From positions 119,537 to 183,536 of the forward strand of contig NZ_VDLV01000010.1 of assembly GCF_013608025.1 (NCBI RefSeq): DNA of 64,000 nucleotides, in the 5' to 3' direction. The position numbers were made by a program, and so were the translations under genes. The notes beneath the pieces are model-generated. The model saw only the letters and a list, made by a program, of their open reading frames with translations, searched no databases and was not told where the DNA came from. Each line of letters opens with the position of its first letter. Within the stretch, counting starts at the first letter, position 1. Below are positions 37,501 through 45,079 of the stretch, one piece after another. Source of the stretch: Pseudomonas brassicacearum subsp. neoaurantiaca. GTDB taxonomy: Bacteria > Pseudomonadota > Gammaproteobacteria > Pseudomonadales > Pseudomonadaceae.

Positions 37501-38321
37501 GGATGGCCGTTATCCGGCTGCATGGCAGAGGCATCAGCAATACTGGAGGCCTTCGGATCCTGTTGTATGCATTCCGCCCAGACAACGAACAGGCGATTGT
37601 TGAACCAGACAGGACGAATCGTGTGCTCCGCCGCACTTTCGGGAATGGGCACATCGGCTTTTTCCCAGTCCGACCAGGCAAACGGATCCGGCTGCGTACC
37701 GTCCAGTGGACGTTGCGCCATGTCCAGCGAGCGCCAGAAATAAGTATTTTCGGTGCGGGATCTGGCGATGAAGTAGTAGGTGCTGTTAGCGAAGTCTTCA
37801 CCGTCGACGTAGCCATTGAGAATGTTCAGGTTGGCGACTTCTTCGAATCGGGCCAGGTAGGCCATGACCGCCGATTGAACCGCTTCAGCCTGGATCCGGT
37901 TCTGGTTGAGGTCGTTTTCAAGTTGCCGGAAATTGTCGCTCTTGCTGTTCCTCAGGGCGGGGTCCAGGTAACTCGCCGGGAAATAAAGCAGCGTTTGATG
38001 AGCCGCCCAGATGGGGTATTGATGCATCTCGTTGCGCCACGTTTGCAGGTGCTCGGGCGTGATGCTTGCCTGATCGTAGCCGGGCTCCATGTTCATCAGG
38101 ATGCGATTGATGTATTGCTGAAGGCTGGCAATGGCGCATGCGACAGGCGTGGTGGGCACCTCCTGGCTGACCAGTACATCGAGTAGCCAATATTCGTAAA
38201 GGTCTTGGGCTGTCTTGAGGTTCGCAGCCGCGGAAATCTTCGGTGCGACCTTGTTCAAATAAAACGTCAACAGCGCATCACGCAAGCTTTCATCAAGCTG
38301 CTTTTTCATGGCAACGGTCAT
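34572..38321 (-). CDS. tcaB: Tc toxin pore subunit A, C-terminal part (TcaB-like)
   Basis: The larger part of a split TcA subunit (1249 residues); TcA makes the receptor-binding, channel-forming pentamer. The N-terminal half contains the neuraminidase-like region (YFIARSRTENTYFWRSLDMA, RPVWFNNRLFVVWAECIQQ). Later there are long coiled-coil segments (ERKEQAQIQELQQQQAWNLA, RRREEWHYNHDQSRLELAQI) and the C-terminal TcB-binding domain (MEGLRPNQQIALSTGIDDNG, LPFEYTGAISKWRLIFPNP). The ATG at 38321 has AAGGA 6 nt upstream; a TTG at 38327 is in frame. It lies 30 nt after tcaA and overlaps tcaC by 4 nt. Confidence 0.93.
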   Translation of the reverse strand: MTVAMKKQLDESLRDALLTFYLNKVAPKISAAANLKTAQDLYEYWLLDVLVSQEVPTTPVACAIASLQQYINRILMNMEPGYDQASITPEHLQTWRNEMHQYPIWAAHQTLLYFPASYLDPALRNSKSDNFRQLENDLNQNRIQAEAVQSAVMAYLARFEEVANLNILNGYVDGEDFANSTYYFIARSRTENTYFWRSLDMAQRPLDGTQPDPFAWSDWEKADVPIPESAAEHTIRPVWFNNRLFVVWAECIQQDPKASSIADASAMQPDNGHPLLRLSFCFKKQNGTWSTPRIGLQRHCEDKQLYGKDVDAIKSLLCTVAEHHRNGMQDLLFLSLGAKADREPANDTNCIFLGITRINKDLSFQPYASDSAPEKTKVDLKVLDRRVRKKLFDTDAQRIQTRKFLKFIQLGVIKNSGILLPEHLISHSDLSPPTITETSINGQDTAQFLDFSASTSGNNPGQPIRLNTTFAAELIRLTENGLDELLDWKTQRLPEPTILDSANNQMDFHGPYGRYFTELFLYLPWLVAHRLNAEQRYEEAERWLRRLFDPARGKESCWMAVPLIDSSTPSYADQAPYDPHQIALSHPVHFRKALYFLYLDILINRGDAAYRELTPDGLSEAKLWYVRVLDLLGPRPIVQPIDHWVSMSLQTLSEATSDNLRTFEGSLAPSQPSLPVREGSLQASLPAIDSPHLRLPFHPQLLHRWDVAESRLHNLRHNLDIAGKPLHLPAFAVPLDPRASPSASVLNTSNNTVQGLPTTSIPHYRFSVMHSQALSAVDSLSQFGASLLSLIERKEQAQIQELQQQQAWNLAKISVDLQRQALNIDRQNRQALLASQAIAQSRATHYKKLLDDGLSDKEINVSAFHITSGTMEAAALAFQVAAAGLMLVPNVAGFSFGGSRWEGPALAASAAAHSGAIINRTIAADLDRQAIFDRRREEWHYNHDQSRLELAQIDAQLAQFSEQETATRLQLRLAESTLSQTKANYDFLSKRFTKAQLYQWLDSQFSVLYRQAYDATLSLCLAAESAWQYEIANFDTRFIQPGAWNATYRGLGAGEQLKLGLTNMQAEYLRRSERELEIRKTISLRQLKGKTKGPTINKSWQEMHADLKGGQCEFELSHELFEDDYKGQNHCLRRIKTISVSLPAVVGPYENIRATLTQVSSQVFMSADSRQVMEGLRPNQQIALSTGIDDNGLFTLNFNDERYLPFEYTGAISKWRLIFPNPEAQKDLLASLTDIIVHLSYTARAGGSL

Positions 38322-38351
38322 ATTCAATCCTTGAATAAATTGAAGCGAATA

Positions 38352-40868
38352 TCAGTGGCCGTTCGCGATTATTGCTTCGCCAACGACTTTCCATTCCTGT
38401 GTGGAGCTCATGCTGCCTAGCGCTGTGGTCTTGAGCAGAAGGCTTGCTGACAACCCGGTGCTCTTGCTGCATTCCTGGCAGCGAATGATCCAGTCCACTT
38501 CTTCCACTGACCGAGCGCGTTTTCCCGTCAAGTTGTCTGTCAGGCTTTTTACTTCGTCGTGAGTCCATCCCAGCAACTCGGCCAAACGTTTGTTGGCTGC
38601 TTTTTCGGAGTGTTGGCCGTTGTCTTGGTTGGCAAATTGAAGGTAATGCAGCCATTGCTCTTCCGAACTGCCGTTAAGGCGAACGCAATAACTGAAGCGC
38701 TCGTACAAATACAGGGAGTGAAGTGTCAATGAGTGGGAGGCGCTGGCGGACAGCCAGGTTGGCTGGGCCGCCAACTGTTGCAATGCGCTAGCGCTCAGGT
38801 GCAGCGCTTGGCACACCTTGGCGTTGCGCAATAATCTCGTCAGTACCGCAGGCATATTCCCTTGGGGTGAACTGATAGCCGCGACAACTTCCGATGCGGT
38901 AGTCCCGGTCATTTTCAGCACACATGGAACGTAGTCTGCGGACAAATCGACGAGCTCATGCAGCAAGTTTTCAATCAGATGTCGATTGTCTTCAGGGCTG
39001 GCATGCTTTGCCAGAAGGGCCTTGAACCGTTTCTCCAGGTTCTGATCCAGCGGCAACTCGTCCAAGGAAGTGGCGAATAGGTGATACGTCGATGCCACGT
39101 CTCGGTTGGACCGCTTTAACCAGTCGCTGGCCCAGTCCAACGCCATCAATACGTCGAGAATGCAGGTGCCAGAGCGTTGCGCGGTGGAATCCAATGCCCC
39201 CGTCACCATTACCTCATTGAAATTGTCACCACCCATCATGCGGGCCAGTGACGTGCATTCAACAAGCGTGAGCCCGAACATCCGTGCGATGCGGGCCTGG
39301 CGATAAAATGACGAGACCGTAGGCAAGTCATGCTTTGGTTCAGCCAGGTGTTGTTTGGTTTGTTCGATGAGCCACGACAGTGACTCGGGCGCTTTCGCCA
39401 GCCCAAAGCCGGCGGCCAGATAGATCAGATCCTGTGGCGCGTTGATCTCTTCCCCGGGACGTTTGAATAATCGGGAGCTATCGAATATCTGGTCGAACAA
39501 CGGCACTTGTAGACCACAAGCGTGAATCGGTATGTCGTGCAGCAAACACGCAAACTCCTCAGGCGCTATGCCGTGGCGCCGATTGAGGTATCGATAGACG
39601 CCCAACGCGCGCAGTGTGTTGGCATTGAGCGTCATTGCCGTGTTTTTTTCCGAGCGCATGGCGCTGGTAATCAGCGTATCGAGCTCGTTGAAAGGGATAC
39701 CCGTCCAGCGCTGCAGTCGGATCATTTTCTGCAAGCGCGAAAGGCGCTCCGGGGTCCCATTTTCAAATCTATTCGTTGACGAGTTAAGCGTCAGGGGCGC
39801 CTTCGATTCCGGCCCATTGATATAGGCTGCGCCATAGTTTTTGTGTCCCGAAGCAGGACTGTGGGGCGAGGCCCGGGCGGCATATTCGCCTTGCGCCAAT
39901 AAGTGCCGGACTTGTTCGGTGGTCAGTCCGGTACGTTCCTTGAAGAACTCGATACCGTAAAGTTGAGCAGGCAGTTGAGTGCCATAGGATTTCTTCAAAC
40001 CGCTGACGTCCCGGTCGGAACTGAGCGGCGTGAGCAACAGCTTCTGTTGCTCCGGGCTGAGTCCTGACAACAGTTTTTGCGCCTCGACACGCGGCTGGAC
40101 AACGCTTCCGTAAGTTGAATGAGCCGGGGAAAGCGGCAATATCCGGCTCATTCGATAATTCAGTTCGCCGAGCGCCGGTTTACCCGTGCCCAGCCCAAGC
40201 AGGCATTGATGATGATGCAGCTCATAGGGCAGCGAAAACGGATAATGCGCAGTTGCAAGGTGCTGATGAACATCACTTTCAAAGTGCGCCTTGATCGCCT
40301 TGTCCAAGGTGTGATTGACGATCTCCAACATGGGGCGCGCAACGAAGGCGCTCTGCTGGTCGAGCATCAAGTTCTTCAGGTCCGGCCGTCTTTCATCAAG
40401 GGAGATTTTCTCGCGGGATGACGACGCTCCTTCAAGCTGTCCGGCAAACAGATACAGCGCCCGCAAATAGGCCACCGGCGAATCGATTGCCGCGAGGTCG
40501 CCTTCCTTACAGCACTTATCCCAGTTCTCCTTGAACAGCGCTTGGTAGCTTGCAGGTTCTGATTTCGCCTTCGAAGGCAAGTCGCGTCGGTGGCGGGCTG
40601 AGGCATCCTTGGGCGATACCAGATGTTCCAGATACAGGCGACAGACATGCCGAGCACAGCTCTGCGCGTTGTCGTAGGCCTGGTTGGCGTCGGCGTCGGT
40701 GTGCTTGCTCAGTTCGAGGGCGAACTGCGCCTTGGTCATGCGAGTGATGTCGAATACCGACGTCAATCCCATTCGGTGCAGGGCTGCGCGGAAACTGGCT
40801 TGAGTGTCATCTCCAGCGGCTGCGGCACCTATGAGTCTCTGCACCAATAGGTTGTTGTTTGCATCCAT
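38352..40868 (-). CDS. tcaA: Tc toxin pore subunit A, N-terminal part (TcaA-like, VRP1 domain)
   Basis: The N-terminal shell portion of the split TcA. The 838-residue protein has the VRP1/SpvA-type region: LTSVFDITRMTKAQFALEL near the start, then AYLRALYLFAGQLEG, ERRPDLKNLMLDQQS, LPYELHHHQCLLGLG, ERTGLTTEQVRHLL and RLQKMIRLQRWTGIPFNELD. The ATG at 40868 is preferred because AGGAGA lies about 10 nt upstream; an upstream in-frame ATG at 40931 adds 21 residues of unconvincing leader. It is the first gene of the four-gene Tc operon. Confidence 0.9.
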   Translation of the reverse strand: MDANNNLLVQRLIGAAAAGDDTQASFRAALHRMGLTSVFDITRMTKAQFALELSKHTDADANQAYDNAQSCARHVCRLYLEHLVSPKDASARHRRDLPSKAKSEPASYQALFKENWDKCCKEGDLAAIDSPVAYLRALYLFAGQLEGASSSREKISLDERRPDLKNLMLDQQSAFVARPMLEIVNHTLDKAIKAHFESDVHQHLATAHYPFSLPYELHHHQCLLGLGTGKPALGELNYRMSRILPLSPAHSTYGSVVQPRVEAQKLLSGLSPEQQKLLLTPLSSDRDVSGLKKSYGTQLPAQLYGIEFFKERTGLTTEQVRHLLAQGEYAARASPHSPASGHKNYGAAYINGPESKAPLTLNSSTNRFENGTPERLSRLQKMIRLQRWTGIPFNELDTLITSAMRSEKNTAMTLNANTLRALGVYRYLNRRHGIAPEEFACLLHDIPIHACGLQVPLFDQIFDSSRLFKRPGEEINAPQDLIYLAAGFGLAKAPESLSWLIEQTKQHLAEPKHDLPTVSSFYRQARIARMFGLTLVECTSLARMMGGDNFNEVMVTGALDSTAQRSGTCILDVLMALDWASDWLKRSNRDVASTYHLFATSLDELPLDQNLEKRFKALLAKHASPEDNRHLIENLLHELVDLSADYVPCVLKMTGTTASEVVAAISSPQGNMPAVLTRLLRNAKVCQALHLSASALQQLAAQPTWLSASASHSLTLHSLYLYERFSYCVRLNGSSEEQWLHYLQFANQDNGQHSEKAANKRLAELLGWTHDEVKSLTDNLTGKRARSVEEVDWIIRCQECSKSTGLSASLLLKTTALGSMSSTQEWKVVGEAIIANGH

Positions 40869-41010
40869 GTACTGTCCATCTCCTGTCGAACGAAAGGTTC
40901 GTGCTGGCGAAAACGGTACAGGAGCATGCAACTAAAGAAGGCCGGACGAGAGAACAGAGCTTGTAGGAGAAGGCAATGCGTGCTGGAAGAAAGCTGTGCG
41001 TAGGGAAGCC

Positions 41011-41037
41011 GCATGAGGCCGCACATCGGCCTCATGC
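41011..41037. terminator. Strong hairpin between MCP and Tc operon
   Basis: Perfect 11-bp stem GCATGAGGCCG / CGGCCTCATGC with a 5-nt loop, starting 10 nt past the stop codon of the minus-strand chemoreceptor gene. No T-tract follows on either strand, so it may protect a 3' end or support Rho-dependent release rather than act as a classical terminator. Confidence 0.5.
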
Positions 41038-41046
41038 GAGCGGGGC

Positions 41047-42966
41047 TCAAACCCTGAAATGGCTGACCATTTGTTGCAACTGACCACCCAACCGCGCCAG
41101 TTCAACGCTGGACGCTGCGGTTTCATCGCTGGCGGCGGCGGTCTGTTCGGACACGTCGCGCACGTTGATGATGCTGCGGCTGATCTCTTCGGCCACGGCG
41201 CTTTGCTGTTCGGCGGCCGCGGCGATCTGCTGGTTCATCGACTGGATGTTGGACACCGTGCGGGTGATGTTTTCCAGCGACACGCCAGCCTTGCGGGTCA
41301 GGGCCACGCTGCTGTCGGTGAGGTTGCGGCTGTTGTTCATCACGGCGGCCACTTGCTGGGTGCCGTTCTGCAGGCCGGCCACCAGGCCTTCGATTTCCTC
41401 GGTGGATTTCTGCGTACGCTGGGCCAGGCCGCGGACTTCATCGGCGACGACCGCGAAGCCACGTCCGGCTTCACCGGCGCGGGCGGCTTCGATGGCGGCG
41501 TTGAGGGCCAGCAGGTTGGTCTGTTCGGCCACGGCCTTGATTACGTCCATCACGGCGCCGATCTTGTCGCTTTCCTGTTGCAGCACGCTCATGGCGTCAG
41601 TGGAACGCACCACTTCGCTGGCCAGGCGTTCGATCTGGGCGATGGCTTCGTTGACCACTTGATCACCGGCCCGAGCTTCGCCGTCGGCTGCTGCTGCTGC
41701 CTGGGAGGCTTCTTCGGCATTACGCGCCACTTCCTGGACCGTGGCGGTCATCTCATGCATGGCGGTCGCGACCTGGTCGGTCTCGACTTTCTGGCTGTTG
41801 ACCCCGGCGCTGGTCTGCTCGGTGACCGCCGACAGTTCTTCGGCGGCGCTGGCGATCTGGGTCACGCCGTCGCGGATGCCGCTGATCAGATCGCGCAGGG
41901 TTACGCCCATGCGGGCGATGCCTTGCTGCAGCACGCCGAGTTCATCGCGACGGGTGACGATGACGTTCTGCGACAGGTCGCCACCGGCGATGCGTTCGAC
42001 CACGGCAAGGGTTTCACGCAGCGGGCGAGTGATCTGGCGGGTAATGACCACGGCGGCAACGATGCCCACCAACAAAGCCAACAACGTGCTGACCAATTGC
42101 AGCGTGCGGGCCTGGGCGCTTTCAGCGTCGCGACGGTCGAGCTGGATCTGGTACAGCTGCTCGCTCAGGGAAACGATGGTCGCGCCCTGGTCGGTCATTT
42201 CCTTGCGGGCCTGCGCCACATCGGCCATGGCCATCTTGAAGGCCTGCACGGCGCTGCGGTACTGGGTCAGGGTCGTTTCCAGCTGACGCAGTTCATCCTG
42301 CCGAGCGTTGGCAAAATGTTCGTTGAGCGGCTTGAGCGAAGCGATGGCGGCGTCCAGTTGGGCGAAAGCCTTGCGTTCGGTCTCGGCATTGCTGTTGGCG
42401 GTGTAGCCGCGCACTTCATAGCGGGCCAGCATGAACGCCTGCTTGGCCTGGGTGATGGCCTGGAATTGCGCAAAGCGCTCATCGCTGAGGGCCATCTGCT
42501 TTACGTCGGAATCGATGGCTTCGATCAGCTTGTAGGCCGTCTCGGCGTTCGCGCCCATGACATCCCGGGCACCGTTGCCGGTGCGGTAGGCACTGCGCAT
42601 TTTATTCAGCGACGTTTGGTACGCGTTGATGGTCGCGCTCTGCTCTTTGAGCAGCTTGACGTTCTCGGGGCTTTTGAAGCTGCTGAGCAACGCGTTTTGT
42701 TGCGCCACGAAACCATCGAGGGTGGTTTGCACATTCTGTGCGGCGGTCTCGTCACCGTTGGTCAGCATGTATTGCAGGCGAGTGACCCGCAGTTTGGTCA
42801 GGCCAGCGTTGAGCTGGGTGATGTCGCTCATCCAATTGCTGCGGTCGATCAAACCGCCCAGGCTGGTCCAACTGGTCAGGGCCAGGACGCAAGTCAGTAC
42901 CAGCACCAGGCCAAAGCCCAGGCCTAATTTCATGTTGACGCTAATGTTGCCAAACCAGCTATTCAT
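41047..42966 (-). CDS. Methyl-accepting chemotaxis protein
   Basis: A 639-residue chemoreceptor: N-terminal helix ([20 protein letters not shown]), a periplasmic helical ligand-binding region of about 250 residues (30-285), a second helix ([20 protein letters not shown]), HAMP and a methylation/signalling domain with the hairpin tip [20 protein letters not shown] and [17 protein letters not shown]. The size and all-helical look of the sensor resemble HBM chemoreceptors such as P. putida McpS (inference). GGAGG lies 7 nt upstream of the ATG. No usable ligand prediction. It has a FliA-like promoter. Confidence 0.95.
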   Translation of the reverse strand: MNSWFGNISVNMKLGLGFGLVLVLTCVLALTSWTSLGGLIDRSNWMSDITQLNAGLTKLRVTRLQYMLTNGDETAAQNVQTTLDGFVAQQNALLSSFKSPENVKLLKEQSATINAYQTSLNKMRSAYRTGNGARDVMGANAETAYKLIEAIDSDVKQMALSDERFAQFQAITQAKQAFMLARYEVRGYTANSNAETERKAFAQLDAAIASLKPLNEHFANARQDELRQLETTLTQYRSAVQAFKMAMADVAQARKEMTDQGATIVSLSEQLYQIQLDRRDAESAQARTLQLVSTLLALLVGIVAAVVITRQITRPLRETLAVVERIAGGDLSQNVIVTRRDELGVLQQGIARMGVTLRDLISGIRDGVTQIASAAEELSAVTEQTSAGVNSQKVETDQVATAMHEMTATVQEVARNAEEASQAAAAADGEARAGDQVVNEAIAQIERLASEVVRSTDAMSVLQQESDKIGAVMDVIKAVAEQTNLLALNAAIEAARAGEAGRGFAVVADEVRGLAQRTQKSTEEIEGLVAGLQNGTQQVAAVMNNSRNLTDSSVALTRKAGVSLENITRTVSNIQSMNQQIAAAAEQQSAVAEEISRSIINVRDVSEQTAAASDETAASSVELARLGGQLQQMVSHFRV

Positions 42967-43056
42967 CAAATTCCTCCAGGAACGTTGCGCTGCTTGATCA
43001 TCGGTTGGCTGGAAGATTGTTGTTTTTAAGAGCCAGCAAAAACGTTTAACAGGGCT

Positions 43057-43083
43057 GTATCGGCGGCTGTTCATGAATCTGAA
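43057..43083 (-). promoter_or_regulatory. FliA (sigma-28) type promoter of the MCP gene
   Basis: On the minus strand TTCAGATT, 11 nt, then GCCGATAC. The -10 matches the GCCGATAA consensus at 7 of 8 positions and the -35 matches TAAAGTTT at 5 of 8, with the exact 11-nt spacing. It lies about 90 nt upstream of the chemoreceptor start, which fits flagellar/chemotaxis control. Confidence 0.6.
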
Positions 43084-43191
43084 AATTTTTTTTGTATCGC
43101 CTGCCCGGGTTGTCGCCGCGTGAGCCAAGCTTTTTTTCACATTGGTTTCACTGCCTGCCTACGTCTACGCCTTTACCGTCTCGCCATCGAA

Positions 43192-43896
43192 ATGACTGGT
43201 TGGGTGCCGTCGGGGCGGCTTGATGTGGAACTGAGACTGAGCCTTTTTGGCGTGACGCGCTCGATTGATACGAGCTGGCTTGTCCGCTATCGAAACGCTG
43301 CGGTGATCCTGGCTTCGGCAATGCTGGCGATTCCACTGTCCCTCTGGCTGCTAGGGCCGGCAGCGGTGCCGGACCTGGCCCATGGCAATATTGTTGGCGC
43401 CCGGGCGCTGGCCGATGGCTGGGCCAAGGGGGAGATGATTGTGTTGGTGCGCCACGTCGAACGGTGTGATCACTCCAAGGCAGCGTGCCTGGGTGATCCG
43501 TCGGGAATCACTGACCGTGCCCGCGCCGTTGCGGTGGGGCTTGGCGCGCGGTACGAGCAACTGGGCCTGGAGAATGCGGACGTTTATAACAGTCCGCTGG
43601 TTCGAGCGTCCCAGACGGCTGGCTATATGTTCAACAAGGTGGGCGCCGGCGACGATTGGCTGAGCAATTGCCGCCACGACCTGCTGCGCAATGCCCTGGC
43701 CCATAAGGTGGCTGGGCGCAACTTGATTTTGGTCACCCACAGCGAATGCATGCAGGCGATGGAAACCGAGCTGCGCCGACCTGCTTCGGCGTTTGGCTAT
43801 GGCGCTTCGTTGTTTATATCCGCCGCCCAGTCACAAGCGCCTCGACTGCTGGGTTTTATCGAGGCGTCCGACTGGCGCTCAATGAAGTTTCAGTAA
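43192..43896 (+). CDS. Histidine phosphatase family protein, membrane-anchored
   Basis: About 234 residues with an N-terminal transmembrane helix (AAVILASAMLAIPLSLWLL) and a histidine-phosphatase domain. The RHG-type motif is LVRHVERC, later NSPLVRASQTAGYMF and LVTHSECMQAME supply the second half. It resembles Ais/PmrG-like lipopolysaccharide heptose-phosphate phosphatases, acting in the periplasm (inference). The start is uncertain: the ATG at 43192 has no good ribosome site; a GTG at 43120 is in frame but overlaps the chemoreceptor promoter. Confidence 0.8.
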   Translation: MTGWVPSGRLDVELRLSLFGVTRSIDTSWLVRYRNAAVILASAMLAIPLSLWLLGPAAVPDLAHGNIVGARALADGWAKGEMIVLVRHVERCDHSKAACLGDPSGITDRARAVAVGLGARYEQLGLENADVYNSPLVRASQTAGYMFNKVGAGDDWLSNCRHDLLRNALAHKVAGRNLILVTHSECMQAMETELRRPASAFGYGASLFISAAQSQAPRLLGFIEASDWRSMKFQ

Positions 43897-43919
43897 CCTT
43901 TCCACGATTAGGACCGCTC

Positions 43920-44768
43920 ATGCTGACGTCTGCTCGCGCTCGTTTTTACGGGCTCAACCTTGGAATCCCCCTGGCCTGTGCCGCGGTGGTGTTCCTGCTG
44001 TTCGACATGACCCGCATCGACATCGCCTTCAGCGATCTTTTCTACGACCCGCTGCACCAAGCCTTTCCGTTGGAGCATGTGCGCCTGTTCGAGCAAATCA
44101 CCCATAAGTGGGCCAGGGTCATTCCGAACTGGACCGGCGAAGCGGCCATTATCGGTGCGCTGTTGTCGTTCGTCTGGCCGCTGTTCCGGCCGGAAAAGCG
44201 TCCCGGGTTGCTTCGGGTACTGGATAAGATCCGGCTGACCAAACCGCTACGGTTTGCCCACAGGCACCGTCGCGATTTTCTCTATGTGGTCTTCGCCTTT
44301 TCCCTCAGTACAGGCGTCATTCATTACCTCAAGGGGCACACCAGCGTGTACTGCCCGGTGGAAACCACCCAGTACGCGGGGAAGATCGAGCACAAGGAAT
44401 GGTTCCAGAATTTCGATTTGCTGAAAGTCGCCGGTGACGGGCGCTGCTGGCCTGGCGGCCATGCTTCCGGTGGTTTCACGATGCTGGCGCTGTACTTCGT
44501 TGCCCGACGCTATCGCTGGCGTCACTCCAAAGCCCTGATGTATGGCGCGCTGGCCTTGGGATTTGTCTACGGCACGACGCGAGTCCTACAGGGTTGGCAC
44601 TACATGTCCCACACCTTCTGGGCGGGAATCTTCGTCTGGTTGAGCTGTTGGCTGATGGCATTGTTTTTTTACGGACGCGCAGTCTTGGAACAATCCTTGT
44701 TGAAGACCGCGTCGCCCAGGGTCGCACCAAGCATGCCTGAGCTGGGCGATGCGCAGCCTGCTCCATGA
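43920..44768 (+). CDS. Phosphatase PAP2 family membrane protein
   Basis: A 282-residue integral membrane protein. The PAP2 motifs are present in altered form: KGHTSVYCP where KxxxxxxRP is expected (Cys replaces Arg), PGGHASG for PSGH, and RVLQGWHYMSH for RxxxxxHxxxD (His replaces the last Asp). Related enzymes remove phosphate from lipid A or undecaprenyl diphosphate. It lies 23 nt after the histidine phosphatase gene on the same strand, so the pair may modify envelope lipids or LPS. Confidence 0.85.
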   Translation: MLTSARARFYGLNLGIPLACAAVVFLLFDMTRIDIAFSDLFYDPLHQAFPLEHVRLFEQITHKWARVIPNWTGEAAIIGALLSFVWPLFRPEKRPGLLRVLDKIRLTKPLRFAHRHRRDFLYVVFAFSLSTGVIHYLKGHTSVYCPVETTQYAGKIEHKEWFQNFDLLKVAGDGRCWPGGHASGGFTMLALYFVARRYRWRHSKALMYGALALGFVYGTTRVLQGWHYMSHTFWAGIFVWLSCWLMALFFYGRAVLEQSLLKTASPRVAPSMPELGDAQPAP

Positions 44769-44776
44769 ATCGCAGG

Positions 44777-44804
44777 CAAAAAAAAGCCCGCGGGAGAGCG
44801 GGCT
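44777..44804 (-). terminator. Rho-independent terminator, minus orientation
   Basis: Stem AGCCCGC / GCGGGCT with a 6-nt loop, followed on the minus strand by a run of eight T. On the plus strand only TAAAACC follows, so it is stronger for minus-strand transcription, although no minus-strand gene is recognised just upstream of it. Confidence 0.7.
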
Positions 44805-44930
44805 AAAACCTTAGTTTCTTGAATGAGCGAGGGGACTGTACCGGATCGCATAAACGCATGGGGTGAAGAAAAGTTCATGCGGCTCAGCTTGATGCGGTTT
44901 CGATAGGTATTCGTCAATGAGGTGATTTCG

Positions 44931-44960
44931 GACGCGTCCTGTGAGACGCGTCTCTTTTTT
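44931..44960 (+). terminator. Rho-independent terminator, plus orientation
   Basis: Stem GACGCGT / ACGCGTC with an 8-nt loop followed by TCTTTTTT. It lies 163 nt past the PAP2 stop and would end either read-through from that gene or a short transcript starting in the gap, and it insulates cdiB. Confidence 0.75.
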
Positions 44961-45079
44961 AAGTAGAAAAATGTCCGTTCTCTGAACTGAAAGCGATACG
45001 CAAGGTCTGGTGTGCGCGAAACGGGTCGATTTGGCCGGCTCCGCAATCTTGTTGTCGCTTTTGTATCGAGGGATCGAAC

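Larger units (their letters stand above)
44769..45079. other. 311-nt intergenic region with two terminators
   Basis: Between the PAP2 gene and cdiB. It contains a hairpin that terminates on the minus strand, a terminator on the plus strand (both listed), about 125 nt between them with no recognised gene, and the presumed cdiB promoter region. No coding frame stands out. Confidence 0.7.
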
